From positions 1,795,442 through 1,859,441 of the forward strand of contig CP089931.1 of the NCBI GenBank assembly GCA_021307325.1: a stretch of 64,000 bases of DNA. Reading direction: 5' to 3'. Below are positions 25,658 to 35,279 of this stretch, piece by piece. Numbering within the stretch: the stretch's first letter is position 1; each line of letters opens with the position of its first letter. The notes beneath the pieces were generated by a model. The model had not been told where the DNA came from and made no database searches. It saw only the letters and a list, made by a program, of their open reading frames with translations. A program made the position numbers and the translations under genes. This DNA is from Peptoniphilus sp. GNH. GTDB lineage: Bacteria > Bacillota > Clostridia > Tissierellales > Peptoniphilaceae.

Positions 25658-28600
25658 ATGGTTAAAAAATTTAAAACTATGGACGGAAACGAAGCAGCAG
25701 CTCACGTAGCTTATGCTTTTTCTGATGTGGCTTGTATATATCCTATCACTCCGTCATCACCTATGGCAGAACATGCTGATGCATGGAATGCAGCAGGAAG
25801 GAAAAATATTTTCGGACAAGAAGTTCTTGTAAAGGAACTTCAATCAGAAGCCGGCGCAGCAGGAGCTGTTCACGGATCACTTCAAGCTGGATCTTTGACA
25901 AGCACATACACAGCGTCACAAGGTCTTCTATTAATGCTTCCAAACATGTATAAGATAGCTGGGGAACTTTTACCGGGAGTATTTCACGTTGCAGCTAGAG
26001 CACTAGCATCTCATGCACTTTCTATTTTTGGGGATCATCAAGACGTCATGGCAACTAGAGCTTCAGGATTTGCAATGCTTGCTTCAGGTGGAGTTCAAGA
26101 AGTTATGGACCTTGCTGGTGTAGCCCATCTTGCAGCTATAAAGGGTAGAGTTCCTTTCCTTCATTTCTTTGATGGATTTAGAACATCTCACGAAATTCAA
26201 AAAGTAGAAGTTCTTGATTATGATGATCTTGCTAAGCTAGTTGATATGGATGCTGTAAGAGAATTCAGAAACAGAGCTCTTCATCCAGAAAAACCTGAAG
26301 TAAGAGGTACAGCTCAAAACCCAGATATCTATTTCCAATCTGTAGAAGCATCTAACAGATATTATGAAAATATCGTTGGAATTACAGAAGAATATATGAA
26401 TGAACTATCTAAGCTAACAGGCAGAAAGTATGGTCTATTCAATTACTACGGAGCAGAAGATGCAGAAAATGTTATCATAGCTATGGGTTCTGTAACAGAA
26501 ACTATAGAAGAAGTTGTAGACTATCTACTTGCAAAGGGAGAAAAAGTTGGTCTTTTAAAAGTTCATCTTTACAGACCTTTCTCACACGAACATTTCTTAA
26601 ATGCTATGCCTAAGACAGTTAAGAAGATAGCTGTTCTAGATAGGACTAAGGAAAAGGGATCTGCTGGAGAACCTCTATATCTTGATGTAAGAGACGTTTA
26701 CTATGGTAGATCTGATGCTCCACTTATCGTTGGTGGTAGATATGGTCTTGGTTCAAAAGACACCAACCCATCACAAATCATGTCAGTGTATGACAACTTA
26801 AAGAGAGAAGAACCTAAAAACGGCTTCACAATTGGTATAATTGATGATGTTACTCATACTTCTCTTCCAATAGAACACAAGATTGTAACAGAACCAGAAG
26901 GAACAATCAGATGTAAGTTCTGGGGATTTGGATCAGACGGAACAGTTGGTGCAAATAAATCTGCAATCAAAATAATTGGTGATAACACTGACCTATATGC
27001 TCAAGGATATTTTGACTACGACTCCAAGAAATCAGGCGGGGTTACAATGTCTCACTTGAGATTTGGTAAAAATGAAATAACTTCAACTTATTTGCTTAGT
27101 GAAGCAGATTTCATAGCTTGCTCAAGACAATCCTATGTTCATCTTTATGATCTTCTAAAGGGTCTTAGAAAAGGTGGAACATTCCTATTGAATACTACAT
27201 GGTCAGACGAAGAACTTGAAAATAATCTTCCTGGCTCATTGAAAAAATATATAGCAGATAACAATATCGAATTCTATACAATAAATGCAACTAAGATTGC
27301 TGCTGAGATAGGCCTTGGCGAAAGAATAAACATGGTTATTCAATCAGCTTTCTTCAACTTGTCAAAGGTACTTCCAGTAGAAGATGCCATGAAATATTTG
27401 AAGAAATCAATTGTAAAAGAATACGGTCACAAGGGAGAAGACATAGTACAAATGAACTATCAAGCAGTTGACCAAGGAGTAAATGCTCTTCACAAGGTTA
27501 AAGTACCTGCAGAATGGTCAAATGCTACATCTGATATCACTCGTTCACTTGACGGAGCTCCAGAATTTATAAACGAAATTCTAATGCCTATGACTAGACA
27601 AGAAGGTAATGATCTTCCTGTATCATCATTTGTAGATAAGGCAGATGGAACTTTCCCATCAGGAACTTCAAGATATGAAAAGAGAGGTATTGCTGTAAAG
27701 GTTCCAGAATGGAATATTCAAAACTGTATCCAATGTAACCAATGCTCACTTGTATGTCCTCACGCAGCTATCAGACCATTCTTGCTAAATGAAGAAGAAA
27801 GCAAAAATGCACCTGAAAAGTTTGAAACAAAGCAAGGTGTAGGACCTGGAGCTAAGGATTACCAATATAGAATCCAAGTATCTCCATTAGACTGTACAGG
27901 TTGCGGAAACTGTGCTCAAGTTTGCCCAGCTAAAGAAAAAGCTCTTGTAATGAAACCTTTCGATGAAATGGCAAAAGCTCAAAAAGAAAATTGGGAATAC
28001 GCAGCTGAAAAAGTTACTTCAAAAGAAAAAGAATTTACACCAAATAACATAAAGAATTCTCAATTCTTTGCACCTCATCTTGAATTCTCAGGAGCTTGTG
28101 CAGGATGCGGAGAAACTCCTTATGTAAAACTTATAACTCAACTATTTGGTAGCAAGATGAGTATAGCAAATGCCACAGGTTGTACTTCAATTTGGGCAGG
28201 CTCAGCTCCATCAACTCCATATTGCAAAGATGCATGCGGCAAGGGACCATCATGGGCTAACTCTTTGTTTGAAGACAATGCTGAATATGGTTTCGGTATG
28301 GAAGTTTCACAAGTACAAACTAGAAACAGAATCAAACTTTTGATGGAAAAATTCATCGAACTAAACCTTGACTCAGAAGCAAATGCTGCTTTCCAAGCAT
28401 GGATTGATAACAAGGAAAACAAAGAAACAATTGTTGAAAAATGCGAAGCAGTTTATCCTTTCTTAGACAAGGATTACAAGAATCAAGAAGCTAATGATGT
28501 AATATATGAACTAAAATCTCTAAAGAAATTCATGCCTAAGAAGAGCCAATGGATAATCGGAGGAGACGGTTGGGCTTACGATATAGGATTTGGTGGTGTA

Positions 28601-29194
28601 GACCATGTTCTTGCATCAGGAGAAGATGTAAACATCCTTGTTGTAGATACAGAAGTTTATTCAAATACAGGTGGACAATCATCTAAGTCTACACCTACAG
28701 GTGCAGTTGCTCAATTTGCAGCAGCAGGTAAGACTACAAAGAAGAAAGACCTTGGTCTTATGATGTCAACTTATGGATATGTATATGTAGCTCAAATAGC
28801 ATTGGGAGCAGACAGAAATCAAGCTCTAAAGGCTATAAAAGAAGCTGAAGCTTACAACGGACCATCTCTAATCATAGCTTATGCTCCATGTATCAACCAT
28901 GGAATCAAATCAGGTATGGGAACTTCAATCGAAGAAGAAAAACGTGCAGTAGCTGCTGGATATTGGCACTTATACAGATTCAACCCTGAATTGAAGAAAG
29001 AAGGAAAGAATCCTTTCGTTCTTGATTCAAAAGCACCTACAATGCCATACAGAGAATTCCTAGATGGAGAAGTTAGATATACTTCACTTTCTAGAATGTT
29101 CCCTGAAAGAGCAGAACAACTCTTCGAAATTGCAGAAGAAGATGCAAAGGACAGATACGAAACTTACAAGAATTTGTCAGAAATGGACAAGTAA
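25658..29194 (+). CDS. nifJ: Pyruvate:ferredoxin (flavodoxin) oxidoreductase
   Basis: A 1178-residue single-chain PFOR that oxidises pyruvate with CoA to acetyl-CoA and CO2 and reduces ferredoxin, the central step of anaerobic pyruvate catabolism. Domain order is normal: N-terminal pyrimidine-binding TPP domain (about 1-240, with YPITPSSPMAEHAD), domain II/III, gamma subunit-like domain, a two-[4Fe-4S] ferredoxin domain (C690-x2-C693-x2-C696-x3-C700 in CIQCNQCSLVC, and CTGCGNCAQVCP from C746), then the TPP/proximal-cluster domain (CAGCGETPYVKL; GDGWAYDIGFGG; NTGGQSSKSTPTGA). Codon use is the polished type expected of a highly expressed gene. It is monocistronic, with its own promoter and a strong terminator. 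Confidence 0.98.
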   Translation: MVKKFKTMDGNEAAAHVAYAFSDVACIYPITPSSPMAEHADAWNAAGRKNIFGQEVLVKELQSEAGAAGAVHGSLQAGSLTSTYTASQGLLLMLPNMYKIAGELLPGVFHVAARALASHALSIFGDHQDVMATRASGFAMLASGGVQEVMDLAGVAHLAAIKGRVPFLHFFDGFRTSHEIQKVEVLDYDDLAKLVDMDAVREFRNRALHPEKPEVRGTAQNPDIYFQSVEASNRYYENIVGITEEYMNELSKLTGRKYGLFNYYGAEDAENVIIAMGSVTETIEEVVDYLLAKGEKVGLLKVHLYRPFSHEHFLNAMPKTVKKIAVLDRTKEKGSAGEPLYLDVRDVYYGRSDAPLIVGGRYGLGSKDTNPSQIMSVYDNLKREEPKNGFTIGIIDDVTHTSLPIEHKIVTEPEGTIRCKFWGFGSDGTVGANKSAIKIIGDNTDLYAQGYFDYDSKKSGGVTMSHLRFGKNEITSTYLLSEADFIACSRQSYVHLYDLLKGLRKGGTFLLNTTWSDEELENNLPGSLKKYIADNNIEFYTINATKIAAEIGLGERINMVIQSAFFNLSKVLPVEDAMKYLKKSIVKEYGHKGEDIVQMNYQAVDQGVNALHKVKVPAEWSNATSDITRSLDGAPEFINEILMPMTRQEGNDLPVSSFVDKADGTFPSGTSRYEKRGIAVKVPEWNIQNCIQCNQCSLVCPHAAIRPFLLNEEESKNAPEKFETKQGVGPGAKDYQYRIQVSPLDCTGCGNCAQVCPAKEKALVMKPFDEMAKAQKENWEYAAEKVTSKEKEFTPNNIKNSQFFAPHLEFSGACAGCGETPYVKLITQLFGSKMSIANATGCTSIWAGSAPSTPYCKDACGKGPSWANSLFEDNAEYGFGMEVSQVQTRNRIKLLMEKFIELNLDSEANAAFQAWIDNKENKETIVEKCEAVYPFLDKDYKNQEANDVIYELKSLKKFMPKKSQWIIGGDGWAYDIGFGGVDHVLASGEDVNILVVDTEVYSNTGGQSSKSTPTGAVAQFAAAGKTTKKKDLGLMMSTYGYVYVAQIALGADRNQALKAIKEAEAYNGPSLIIAYAPCINHGIKSGMGTSIEEEKRAVAAGYWHLYRFNPELKKEGKNPFVLDSKAPTMPYREFLDGEVRYTSLSRMFPERAEQLFEIAEEDAKDRYETYKNLSEMDK

Positions 29195-29231
29195 TTGCCT
29201 AAGACAATATAAGAGATTAAGTATTATAAAT

Positions 29232-29270
29232 AAAAATGAGTTCGGGATAATCATCCTGAACTCATTTTTT
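29232..29270 (+). terminator. Strong intrinsic terminator of PFOR
   Basis: A 17-bp stem with one G-T pair (29232-29248 with 29253-29269), 4-nt loop, T-run at the end. Confidence 0.9.
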
Positions 29271-29345
29271 ATTTACATAAGTATTTAATTAAGCCAAAAT
29301 TAGCACAAACTACATTAGTCTTTATTAAAGCACACGGAGTATATA

Positions 29346-29654
29346 TTAAACTAAATCTTTTACATCTAAATTTTTAGCGCACAAATTTTCAAACATGAGA
29401 TATTTTTCCAAATCTAGTATTACAGTATTGTCTTTGAAATCCAAAAGTTTTGTCAGATGAATTTTTATTTTAGGCTCATCGAGCTCAAAGGATAAAAACA
29501 AATCATCCCATGCCGCGGGGGCGCCGAGATTTATGACGGGTTCAGCTATTGGAGCTGCACAGCAGGTTCTGCCATGGTAGGTTGTGATTGTAATTTCTTC
29601 AACATTTTTTGCTTTCAAATAAGAAAGAGCTTTTTCTGTAAATACAAATTTCAT
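29346..29654 (-). CDS. Small CC-motif protein (CC/Se motif family candidate)
   Basis: A 102-residue protein beginning MKFVFTEKALSYLKAKNVEEITI, with a central TYHGRTCCAAPIAEP containing adjacent cysteines. It resembles a group of small Firmicute proteins in which this CC pair may be replaced by selenocysteine (CC/Se motif family), a HesB/IscA-like small fold being possible. The function is unknown; a thiol redox or metal-binding role is only a guess. Its ATG overlaps the stop of the radical SAM gene by 4 nt (ATGA), so the two are coexpressed on the minus strand. The ribosome site AGGAGG lies just upstream, inside the radical SAM gene. Confidence 0.65.
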   Translation of the reverse strand: MKFVFTEKALSYLKAKNVEEITITTYHGRTCCAAPIAEPVINLGAPAAWDDLFLSFELDEPKIKIHLTKLLDFKDNTVILDLEKYLMFENLCAKNLDVKDLV

Positions 29655-30550
29655 ACTTCCTCCTTTTTTCTTCTAAGTTTTAAGTTTTTATCTATGGATG
29701 CTATTACAGATAATTTGTCCCTAGTCCAAAGAGGCAAAAATAGTTTGTCCCTATTTGGATCTCCTGTGACTCTGTGAATTACAATTCTTTTGTCCAATTT
29801 TTCTATGGATTCGCAAACTATATCAACATATTCATCCTTGGTCAAAAGCTTGAAGGGATGAGATAGATAGTAGTTATAGAGTTTTGAGTCGGTCTGTATA
29901 TATAGTGAGTGAAATTTTACCCCAAAAGGTAGAGTTTTATTCACATAAGTAAGACTATTTAAAAAATCCTTGCGATTTTCTCCAGGCAGTCCATAAATTA
30001 CGTGATACAAAAATTTTATATTGTGGGCTTTTAGAAGTTTTATTTTTTCGTCAAATACTTCATGGCTGTATCCTCTATTTATTAAGGATATGCTTTTTTC
30101 ATTTACACTTTGTAGGCCAAGCTCCAGCCAGAGGAAGGTTTTTTTATTCAATTTCTCTAAAAGTTCTAAAAAATCATCGGTTATAGTATCTGCCCTTGCA
30201 GATATTGCAAGTCCCACTATTGAATCTTCCATCAGGGCATCTTGGTAAATTTTTTCTAATTTTTCGATTGGACCATAGGAAGCTGTGAAATTTTGAAAAT
30301 AGGCTATAAATTTTTTCGCTTTCCATTTTTTGGCAAGAAGCTCTTTTTGACTTTTAATTTGTTCTTTTATCGAAACTTTTGGATCGGCTGCAAAATCTCC
30401 AGCTCCTCTTTCGCTGCAAAACAAACACCCTTGTCTTGAAATCAGCCCATCCCTATTGGGGCAAGTAAAACCTCCATCTAGGGAGAGCTTTGCAACTTTT
30501 TCACCAAATAAATTTTTAAAATATTCATCAAAGGATAAAAAACTTCTCAA
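29651..30550 (-). CDS. TIGR01212-family radical SAM protein (YtqA-like)
   Basis: A 299-residue radical SAM enzyme. The cluster cysteines lie in CPNRDG...GCLFC (a C-x12-C-x2-C spacing, like Elp3-type proteins rather than CxxxCxxC) near residues 29-45. Further family stretches are SISARADTI, LELGLQS and HVIYGLPGE. This matches the YtqA/YhcC-like uncharacterised family TIGR01212, for which no reaction is firmly established in my knowledge. Its start ATG at 30550 faces the TPR gene start with a 54-nt divergent gap, and it is cotranscribed with the CC-motif gene. Confidence 0.9.
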   Translation of the reverse strand: MRSFLSFDEYFKNLFGEKVAKLSLDGGFTCPNRDGLISRQGCLFCSERGAGDFAADPKVSIKEQIKSQKELLAKKWKAKKFIAYFQNFTASYGPIEKLEKIYQDALMEDSIVGLAISARADTITDDFLELLEKLNKKTFLWLELGLQSVNEKSISLINRGYSHEVFDEKIKLLKAHNIKFLYHVIYGLPGENRKDFLNSLTYVNKTLPFGVKFHSLYIQTDSKLYNYYLSHPFKLLTKDEYVDIVCESIEKLDKRIVIHRVTGDPNRDKLFLPLWTRDKLSVIASIDKNLKLRRKKEEV

Positions 30551-30589
30551 ACAATCACCCGGCTCTCATAAACAAATAAAAACTTCTTG

Positions 30590-30598
30590 TGCTATAAT
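30590..30598 (+). promoter_or_regulatory. Extended -10 promoter of the TPR gene
   Basis: TGCTATAAT (TGnTATAAT) ends 6 nt before ATG 30605, so the predicted transcription start falls at or next to the start codon. No clear -35. Confidence 0.55.
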
Positions 30599-30604
30599 TT
30601 GTTT

Positions 30605-31537
30605 ATGGATAAAATTTCTCTAAATAAAAAATTTAACAATTATATTTTAATGGCTAAGGACTTTTATTTAAAGGGAAATTTAGATATGAGTTTGCAAAGT
30701 TTTAAAAGGGCCTTGAATTTTTCTTGCTCCAAGGAAGAGTCTTTATCTACTCTTTATGAAATTGCTGGAATTTATTTGCAGTTGGAAGACTATTCGAATG
30801 CTTCTGATAATTTCAAGCAAATTTTAAGGTTAGATAAAAATCAAGAGGGAGCTTATTATGGACTTGCAATTTCTAATGATGCAAGAGGAAAAGATCCCAA
30901 GACTTCAATAGCTTTATACAAAAAAGCTATTGATCTGGATGCAGATTATCAAGAGGCATGGTATTATTTGGCCTTATCTTATGACAAGATTTGTAAAAAA
31001 GAAGATGCCATAGCTTGTCTAAAAAAGGCAATAAGCTTAAATACTAAAGATCACATAGCCTTAAATGATTTGGCTTCTATTTACGAAGAGATGGGAGATT
31101 ATAAGACGGCAGAAAAATACTGCGGTATGTCTCTTAAATTAAAAAATGACTATGGCAGAGCCCTCTACAATATGGGGGTCATTCTAAAAAAACAGGGTCT
31201 TTTAGATGAAGCTGAAAAATATTACCTAAGAGCTGAAAAGCATTTTGATGAATCCTTGGTCTATTTAAATTTGTCGGCTCTTTATATAGAAGAAGATAAC
31301 TTTTTAAAATCGATTCAGGCCCTTGATAGAGGTATAAAACGCTATCCACACGATGAAAAGCTTTGGTATAACAGGGCATGTTCCAAGTGTAGGTTGGGGT
31401 TAAAAGGTGCCGAGGAAGATCTTTTGATGGCATTTGATTTGAACCCCGAGGCTCTTATTTGGGCTGAAGATGATAAGGATTTGGTTGATATAGTGGGTGT
31501 AACATATGATTATTATAAAAACAGAAGAAGAAATTAA
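30605..31537 (+). CDS. Tetratricopeptide repeat protein
   Basis: A 310-residue soluble protein made almost entirely of TPR motifs (about eight 34-residue helical hairpins from about residue 15 to 290, for example YYGLAISNDARGKDPKTSIA and ALNDLASIYEEMGDYKTAEK). TPRs are protein-binding scaffolds; no catalytic domain is attached. I start it at ATG 30605; the frame is open to ATG 30587, but that codon is part of the -10 region. No Shine-Dalgarno sequence precedes 30605, so the mRNA may be leaderless. It overlaps map by 32 nt. Confidence 0.88.
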   Translation: MDKISLNKKFNNYILMAKDFYLKGNLDMSLQSFKRALNFSCSKEESLSTLYEIAGIYLQLEDYSNASDNFKQILRLDKNQEGAYYGLAISNDARGKDPKTSIALYKKAIDLDADYQEAWYYLALSYDKICKKEDAIACLKKAISLNTKDHIALNDLASIYEEMGDYKTAEKYCGMSLKLKNDYGRALYNMGVILKKQGLLDEAEKYYLRAEKHFDESLVYLNLSALYIEEDNFLKSIQALDRGIKRYPHDEKLWYNRACSKCRLGLKGAEEDLLMAFDLNPEALIWAEDDKDLVDIVGVTYDYYKNRRRN

Positions 31538-32261
31538 AAAAATGATAGAAGCTGGCAAGGTTTTGACCTTGGTACACAAGTCTTTGAGAGATTTTATAAG
31601 ACCTGGTGTATCTACTCTTGAAGTGGACAAATTTTGTGAAGATATTATGAGAAAAAACGGGGCAAGCCCAGAACAAAAAGGCTACATGGGTTATCCTTTT
31701 GCAACCTGCACATCAGTTAATGATGAAATTTGCCACGGCTTTCCGACAGAATATGTTTTAAAAGAAGGAGATATCATAACAGTTGATATGGTTGTAAATC
31801 TACGAGGATGGTTGGCAGATTCGGCATGGTCGTATGCTGTTGGCAAAATAAGTGACGAAGCAAAAAAACTTATGGATGTCACAAGAGAATGTATGTATCT
31901 TGGAATAGATCAGGCCATAATAGGAAATAGATTGGGCGATATAGGAAATGCGATTCAAGTCCATGCAGAGTCTAATGGCTTTTCTGTCGTGCGTGATTTC
32001 GTAGGACATGGCATAGGAAAGGATATGCACGAAGATCCCCAAGTTCTACATTATGGCAAGCCGGGCAGGGGTCTTAGAATACAAGAAGGCATGGTATTTA
32101 CGATTGAACCGATGATTAATCAAGGAACTTATCAGCTCAAGATGGATTCCAACGGATGGACTGCCAGGACAAGAGATGGAAAGTTATCTGCCCAATACGA
32201 GCATCAATTGGCAATTACAAAAAATGGTCCTATTATAATAACGGATCAAGGAGATGTATAA
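31506..32261 (+). CDS. map: Methionine aminopeptidase, type I
   Basis: A 251-residue metallo-aminopeptidase that removes the initiator methionine from nascent proteins. Family stretches include SVNDEICHGFP, the metal ligands in ITVDMVVNLRGWLADSAW (two Asp), FVGHGIGKDMHEDP (His), FTIEPM (Glu) and YEHQLAITKNG (Glu). Length is normal. The start lies 32 nt inside the TPR gene and its stop overlaps the next start (TAATG). Unlike in most Firmicutes it is not in the secY-adk-map ribosomal cluster here, so another copy may exist elsewhere (inference). Confidence 0.96.
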   Translation: MIIIKTEEEIKKMIEAGKVLTLVHKSLRDFIRPGVSTLEVDKFCEDIMRKNGASPEQKGYMGYPFATCTSVNDEICHGFPTEYVLKEGDIITVDMVVNLRGWLADSAWSYAVGKISDEAKKLMDVTRECMYLGIDQAIIGNRLGDIGNAIQVHAESNGFSVVRDFVGHGIGKDMHEDPQVLHYGKPGRGLRIQEGMVFTIEPMINQGTYQLKMDSNGWTARTRDGKLSAQYEHQLAITKNGPIIITDQGDV

Positions 32262-32935
32262 TGATTAAAAAAATTAGAGACAAGGTAGAAATTGTAACAT
32301 ATTCTTTTGCAGAAGAACTCACAAATGCCTTGACTCACTGGTTGGGATTTGGTCTAGGCATACTTGGACTTGTTTTACTGCTTGTGAGATCTGTTAAGAT
32401 GAAATCGGCAATCTCTACAACTGCATTTGCCATATATGGGGCCTGTTTGATATTTTTGTATTTCTCGAGTGCCATTTATCACTCTGTACCCTGGCAAAAA
32501 ATAAAAAAAATCTTGAGAGTGATGGACCACTCATCAATTTTTATTTTCATAGCAGGAACTTATACTCCTATAATCCTTTTATCTTTAAGAGGGGCCTTTA
32601 GGATAGTCATGCTTGTTTTTATATGGTTAATGGCTCTTTTAGGAGTTTTATTTAAAATCTTTACCTATGGCAAGTTTGGCAAATATAATAAGTTGTCCCT
32701 TGCTCTGTATCTTATTATGGGTTGGATATCGGTTATGCTTTTTAGGCCCATGTATAGAACAGCCGGGATTAAATTAATAATATTCTTGTCGCTTGGTGGT
32801 TTATTTTACTCAATAGGCTCCTTCTTTTATGCCAACAAGAAAATTCCTTTTAATCATGCAATCTGGCATATTTTTGTAATTGTAGCTTCAGTCATGCAAT
32901 ATCTTGGCATATTTACTTCTTATGCAGCTATATAG
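32261..32935 (+). CDS. Hemolysin III family (PAQR-like) membrane protein
   Basis: A 224-residue, seven-pass membrane protein of the HlyIII/YqfA family, related to PAQR receptors. Conserved features are LTHWLGFGLG near the N-terminus, FLYFSSAIYHSVPW, MDHSSIFIFIAGTYTP and the C-terminal HAIWHIFV, whose histidines form a metal site in the family. Despite the name, bacterial members mostly affect membrane lipid homeostasis; hemolysis should not be assumed. Start ATG 32261 overlaps the map stop by one base, with GGAGATGT upstream. Confidence 0.93.
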   Translation: MIKKIRDKVEIVTYSFAEELTNALTHWLGFGLGILGLVLLLVRSVKMKSAISTTAFAIYGACLIFLYFSSAIYHSVPWQKIKKILRVMDHSSIFIFIAGTYTPIILLSLRGAFRIVMLVFIWLMALLGVLFKIFTYGKFGKYNKLSLALYLIMGWISVMLFRPMYRTAGIKLIIFLSLGGLFYSIGSFFYANKKIPFNHAIWHIFVIVASVMQYLGIFTSYAAI

Positions 32936-32946
32936 GTGATTTTTAA

Positions 32947-34308
32947 TTGAAAGAAATAAATAAAAATTCCCTCTTGGAGGGAAACATATCAAGTGTAATT
33001 TTAAAAATGGCTATGCCCTTAATGGGCACAGCCTTTATTCAAATGGCGTACACGATAATAGATCTCATATGGCTTGGCAGACTTTCAACAGGAGCTGTTT
33101 CAGCTGTGGGGACTGTTGGATTTTTTGTTTGGATAACAGAGGCCTTGATTTTAATAGGTAAAACAGGGGTATCTGTCGGTCTTGCTCAAGCCTATGGCAG
33201 AGGGGATGAAGTTGAGGCAGAGGAGGTCATGAGAGCAGGAGGACATGTACACTATTTTATTTGCTTTTTTATAATTGCAATTTATTTGCTCTTTGGCAAG
33301 TCTATAGTTGGATTTTATAAGCTTTCAAGCGAAGTTTTTGAGCAAACCATGACTTACTACTATATTGTGACAATAGGATATATTTTTTCTTTTACAAATA
33401 CAATTCTAGTGACAAATTTTTCAGCCAAGGGAAATTCTGTAATCCCATTTAAAGTTGCCCTAGTGGCTCTCATCTTTAATATAGTATTTGATCCAATTTT
33501 GATATTCGGCCTTGGACCATTTCCGAGATTAGAAGTTGCAGGAGCCGCTTTAGCGACAGTTCTCGCCAAATTTTTAGCCACTCTTTTATATCTATATTTT
33601 GCAATTAGCTTCAAAATGGAATTTGTAAAGACAAACTACTTAAAAGTGGCTCCCAAATTTTACTATAAAAAAATATTGAAACTTGGAATTCCCGCTTCAT
33701 CCCAAAGCATGGTGCACGCTATTGCAGGAACAATTCTAAACAAGTATATAGCAATTTGCGGGGAAGAATATATAGCAGTTTATTCTATCGGCTCTCAAAT
33801 AGAATCTATAACTTGGCTCACATCAGATGGTATAGCGACAGCTTTTTCAGCCTTTATGGGACAAAATTTTGGGGCAGGAAACTATGAAAGAATCAAAAGA
33901 GGACGAAAAATTGGTTTAAATATAATGTATTTTATAGGCTTGTTCGGGACAGTAATTCTATTTATATTTGCCAAGGACTTCTTTAAATTTTTCGTACCTC
34001 AAGATATTCACACTCAAATTGCAGGGGCCCAATACTTAAAAATAATTTCGCCATCTGAATTTTTCATGTGCCTTCAAATTGGGACTGCAGGTATGTTAAA
34101 TGGATTAGGTCTTACCAAGTATCCAGCCATGGCATCAACTATATGCCACGCCTCAAGAGTACCACTTGCCATATTTCTTATGACGAGCATGGGAATTTTG
34201 GGCATCTGGACTTCTATGAGCTTGACCATGATTTTTAATGGACTGGGGCTTAGCCTAATCTATGCTATAATAAGAAAAAAGACCGACGATTTTAAATTAT
34301 TAATTTAG
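32947..34308 (+). CDS. MATE-family efflux transporter
   Basis: A 453-residue, 12-pass membrane protein of the MATE (MatE twin-domain) family, which exports organic cations and other compounds using a Na+ or H+ gradient. Typical stretches are [20 protein letters not shown] at the N-terminus and the repeated half ([20 protein letters not shown]). Start is TTG 32947 with AGGTGA about 7 nt upstream. Substrates cannot be predicted. It sits between hlyIII and the cyclophilin gene with short gaps, all in one likely transcript. Confidence 0.94.
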   Translation: MKEINKNSLLEGNISSVILKMAMPLMGTAFIQMAYTIIDLIWLGRLSTGAVSAVGTVGFFVWITEALILIGKTGVSVGLAQAYGRGDEVEAEEVMRAGGHVHYFICFFIIAIYLLFGKSIVGFYKLSSEVFEQTMTYYYIVTIGYIFSFTNTILVTNFSAKGNSVIPFKVALVALIFNIVFDPILIFGLGPFPRLEVAGAALATVLAKFLATLLYLYFAISFKMEFVKTNYLKVAPKFYYKKILKLGIPASSQSMVHAIAGTILNKYIAICGEEYIAVYSIGSQIESITWLTSDGIATAFSAFMGQNFGAGNYERIKRGRKIGLNIMYFIGLFGTVILFIFAKDFFKFFVPQDIHTQIAGAQYLKIISPSEFFMCLQIGTAGMLNGLGLTKYPAMASTICHASRVPLAIFLMTSMGILGIWTSMSLTMIFNGLGLSLIYAIIRKKTDDFKLLI

Positions 34309-34316
34309 GAGGAATT

Positions 34317-34916
34317 ATGCTAGAACAAATAAAAACACCAGAAAAAGGTGAAGAAATTGCAATTTTAAAAACAAATCACGGAGATATAAAAATAAGACTT
34401 TTCCCCGACATAGCACCCAAGGCAGTGGAAAATTTTAAGATACATATAAAAAATGGCTACTATGACGGAATAATATTTCACAGAATAATTGATGAATTTA
34501 TGATTCAAGGTGGAGATCCAACAGGTACAGGAAGAGGAGGAGAATCCATCTGGGGCAGACCTTTTGAAGACGAATTTGATGTGAATTATAGAAATTTTAG
34601 AGGAGCTCTTTCCATGGCAAATGCTGGACCAGGCACAAATGGATCTCAATTTTTTATAGTTCAAAAAGGACCTGTTGAAGAAGATATAATAAGACAGATG
34701 AGATCTATGGGAGAAGAAAAGGGATATCCCGATCAAGTTGTAGATGTTTATGAAAATTTGGGCGGAACATTTTGGCTAGATGGAAAGCATACAGTTTTTG
34801 GTCAAGTTTTTGAAGGTATGGATGTGGTTGATGAAATAGCATCACTTCCTAAAAATGCTATGGACAAGCCACTTGATGATGTAATCATAGAAAAGGCAAG
34901 TATAGAAAAATTTTAA
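34317..34916 (+). CDS. Peptidyl-prolyl cis-trans isomerase, cyclophilin type
   Basis: A 199-residue cytoplasmic cyclophilin (no signal peptide). The core is readable: [39 protein letters not shown] (catalytic Arg and Phe), [16 protein letters not shown] and [14 protein letters not shown]. It contains a family-typical insertion (about 125-145) between the core strands. It accelerates proline isomerisation in protein folding. It has AGGAGG directly upstream and a terminator downstream, closing the operon that began with the TPR gene. Confidence 0.95.
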   Translation: MLEQIKTPEKGEEIAILKTNHGDIKIRLFPDIAPKAVENFKIHIKNGYYDGIIFHRIIDEFMIQGGDPTGTGRGGESIWGRPFEDEFDVNYRNFRGALSMANAGPGTNGSQFFIVQKGPVEEDIIRQMRSMGEEKGYPDQVVDVYENLGGTFWLDGKHTVFGQVFEGMDVVDEIASLPKNAMDKPLDDVIIEKASIEKF

Positions 34917-34937
34917 AATATAAGATGAAGATATTAG

Positions 34938-34970
34938 AATGAGCTGCTAAGGGTGGCTCATTTTATTTTT
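34938..34970 (+). terminator. Intrinsic terminator of the map operon
   Basis: Perfect 7-bp stem AATGAGC (34938-34944) with GCTCATT (34956-34962), then TTATTTTT. Confidence 0.75.
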
Positions 34971-35099
34971 AAAAAGTTAAAGACAGAGGCTTTAATTAAA
35001 AGTTAAAAAGCTAAATAAAAACGTTGAAAAATAAAATGGACCCCCTAAGAGGTCCCAGAGATAAATCTCTATGTATTGGAAGAAAAAAGATGAATAAGA

Positions 35100-35134
35100 T
35101 TCAAATTGATTGAATCTGTTATTATAATAACAGA
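35100..35134 (+). promoter_or_regulatory. Putative murJ promoter overlapped by a 20-bp palindrome
   Basis: TTCAAA (35100-35105), 17-nt spacer, TATAAT (35123-35128). The -10 box is embedded in the perfect palindrome TCTGTTATTATAATAACAGA (35115-35134), positioned like an operator for a dimeric repressor. The regulator is unknown. Confidence 0.45.
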
Positions 35135-35252
35135 CAGACTTATTTTTGTCAAACGTTTTCAAAGATTTTTTTGGAAAAATATAAAAATTAAGTCCTGTAT
35201 AGAAATCTTTATTGACTCAAAAAAATACTATAATTGGAGTAATTTGATAAAG

Positions 35253-35279
35253 AGCCAGCTTTTATTTTGGCTTTTTTTA
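35253..35279 (+). terminator. Terminator-like hairpin in the murJ leader
   Basis: Stem AGCCA (35253-35257) with TGGCT (35268-35272) and a T-run of seven, only 28 nt before the murJ ATG. It may end a small leader RNA or attenuate murJ. Confidence 0.55.

Noticed and set aside
32261..32935. Hemolysin III as a virulence factor
   Set aside because: The family is a widespread PAQR-like membrane protein; the name does not show cytolytic activity.
35147..35163. A cre site in the murJ leader (GTCAAACGTTTTCA)
   Set aside because: The central AAACGTTT fits LacI-family operators, but three positions of one half-site disagree with the cre consensus; left as a possible unknown operator.
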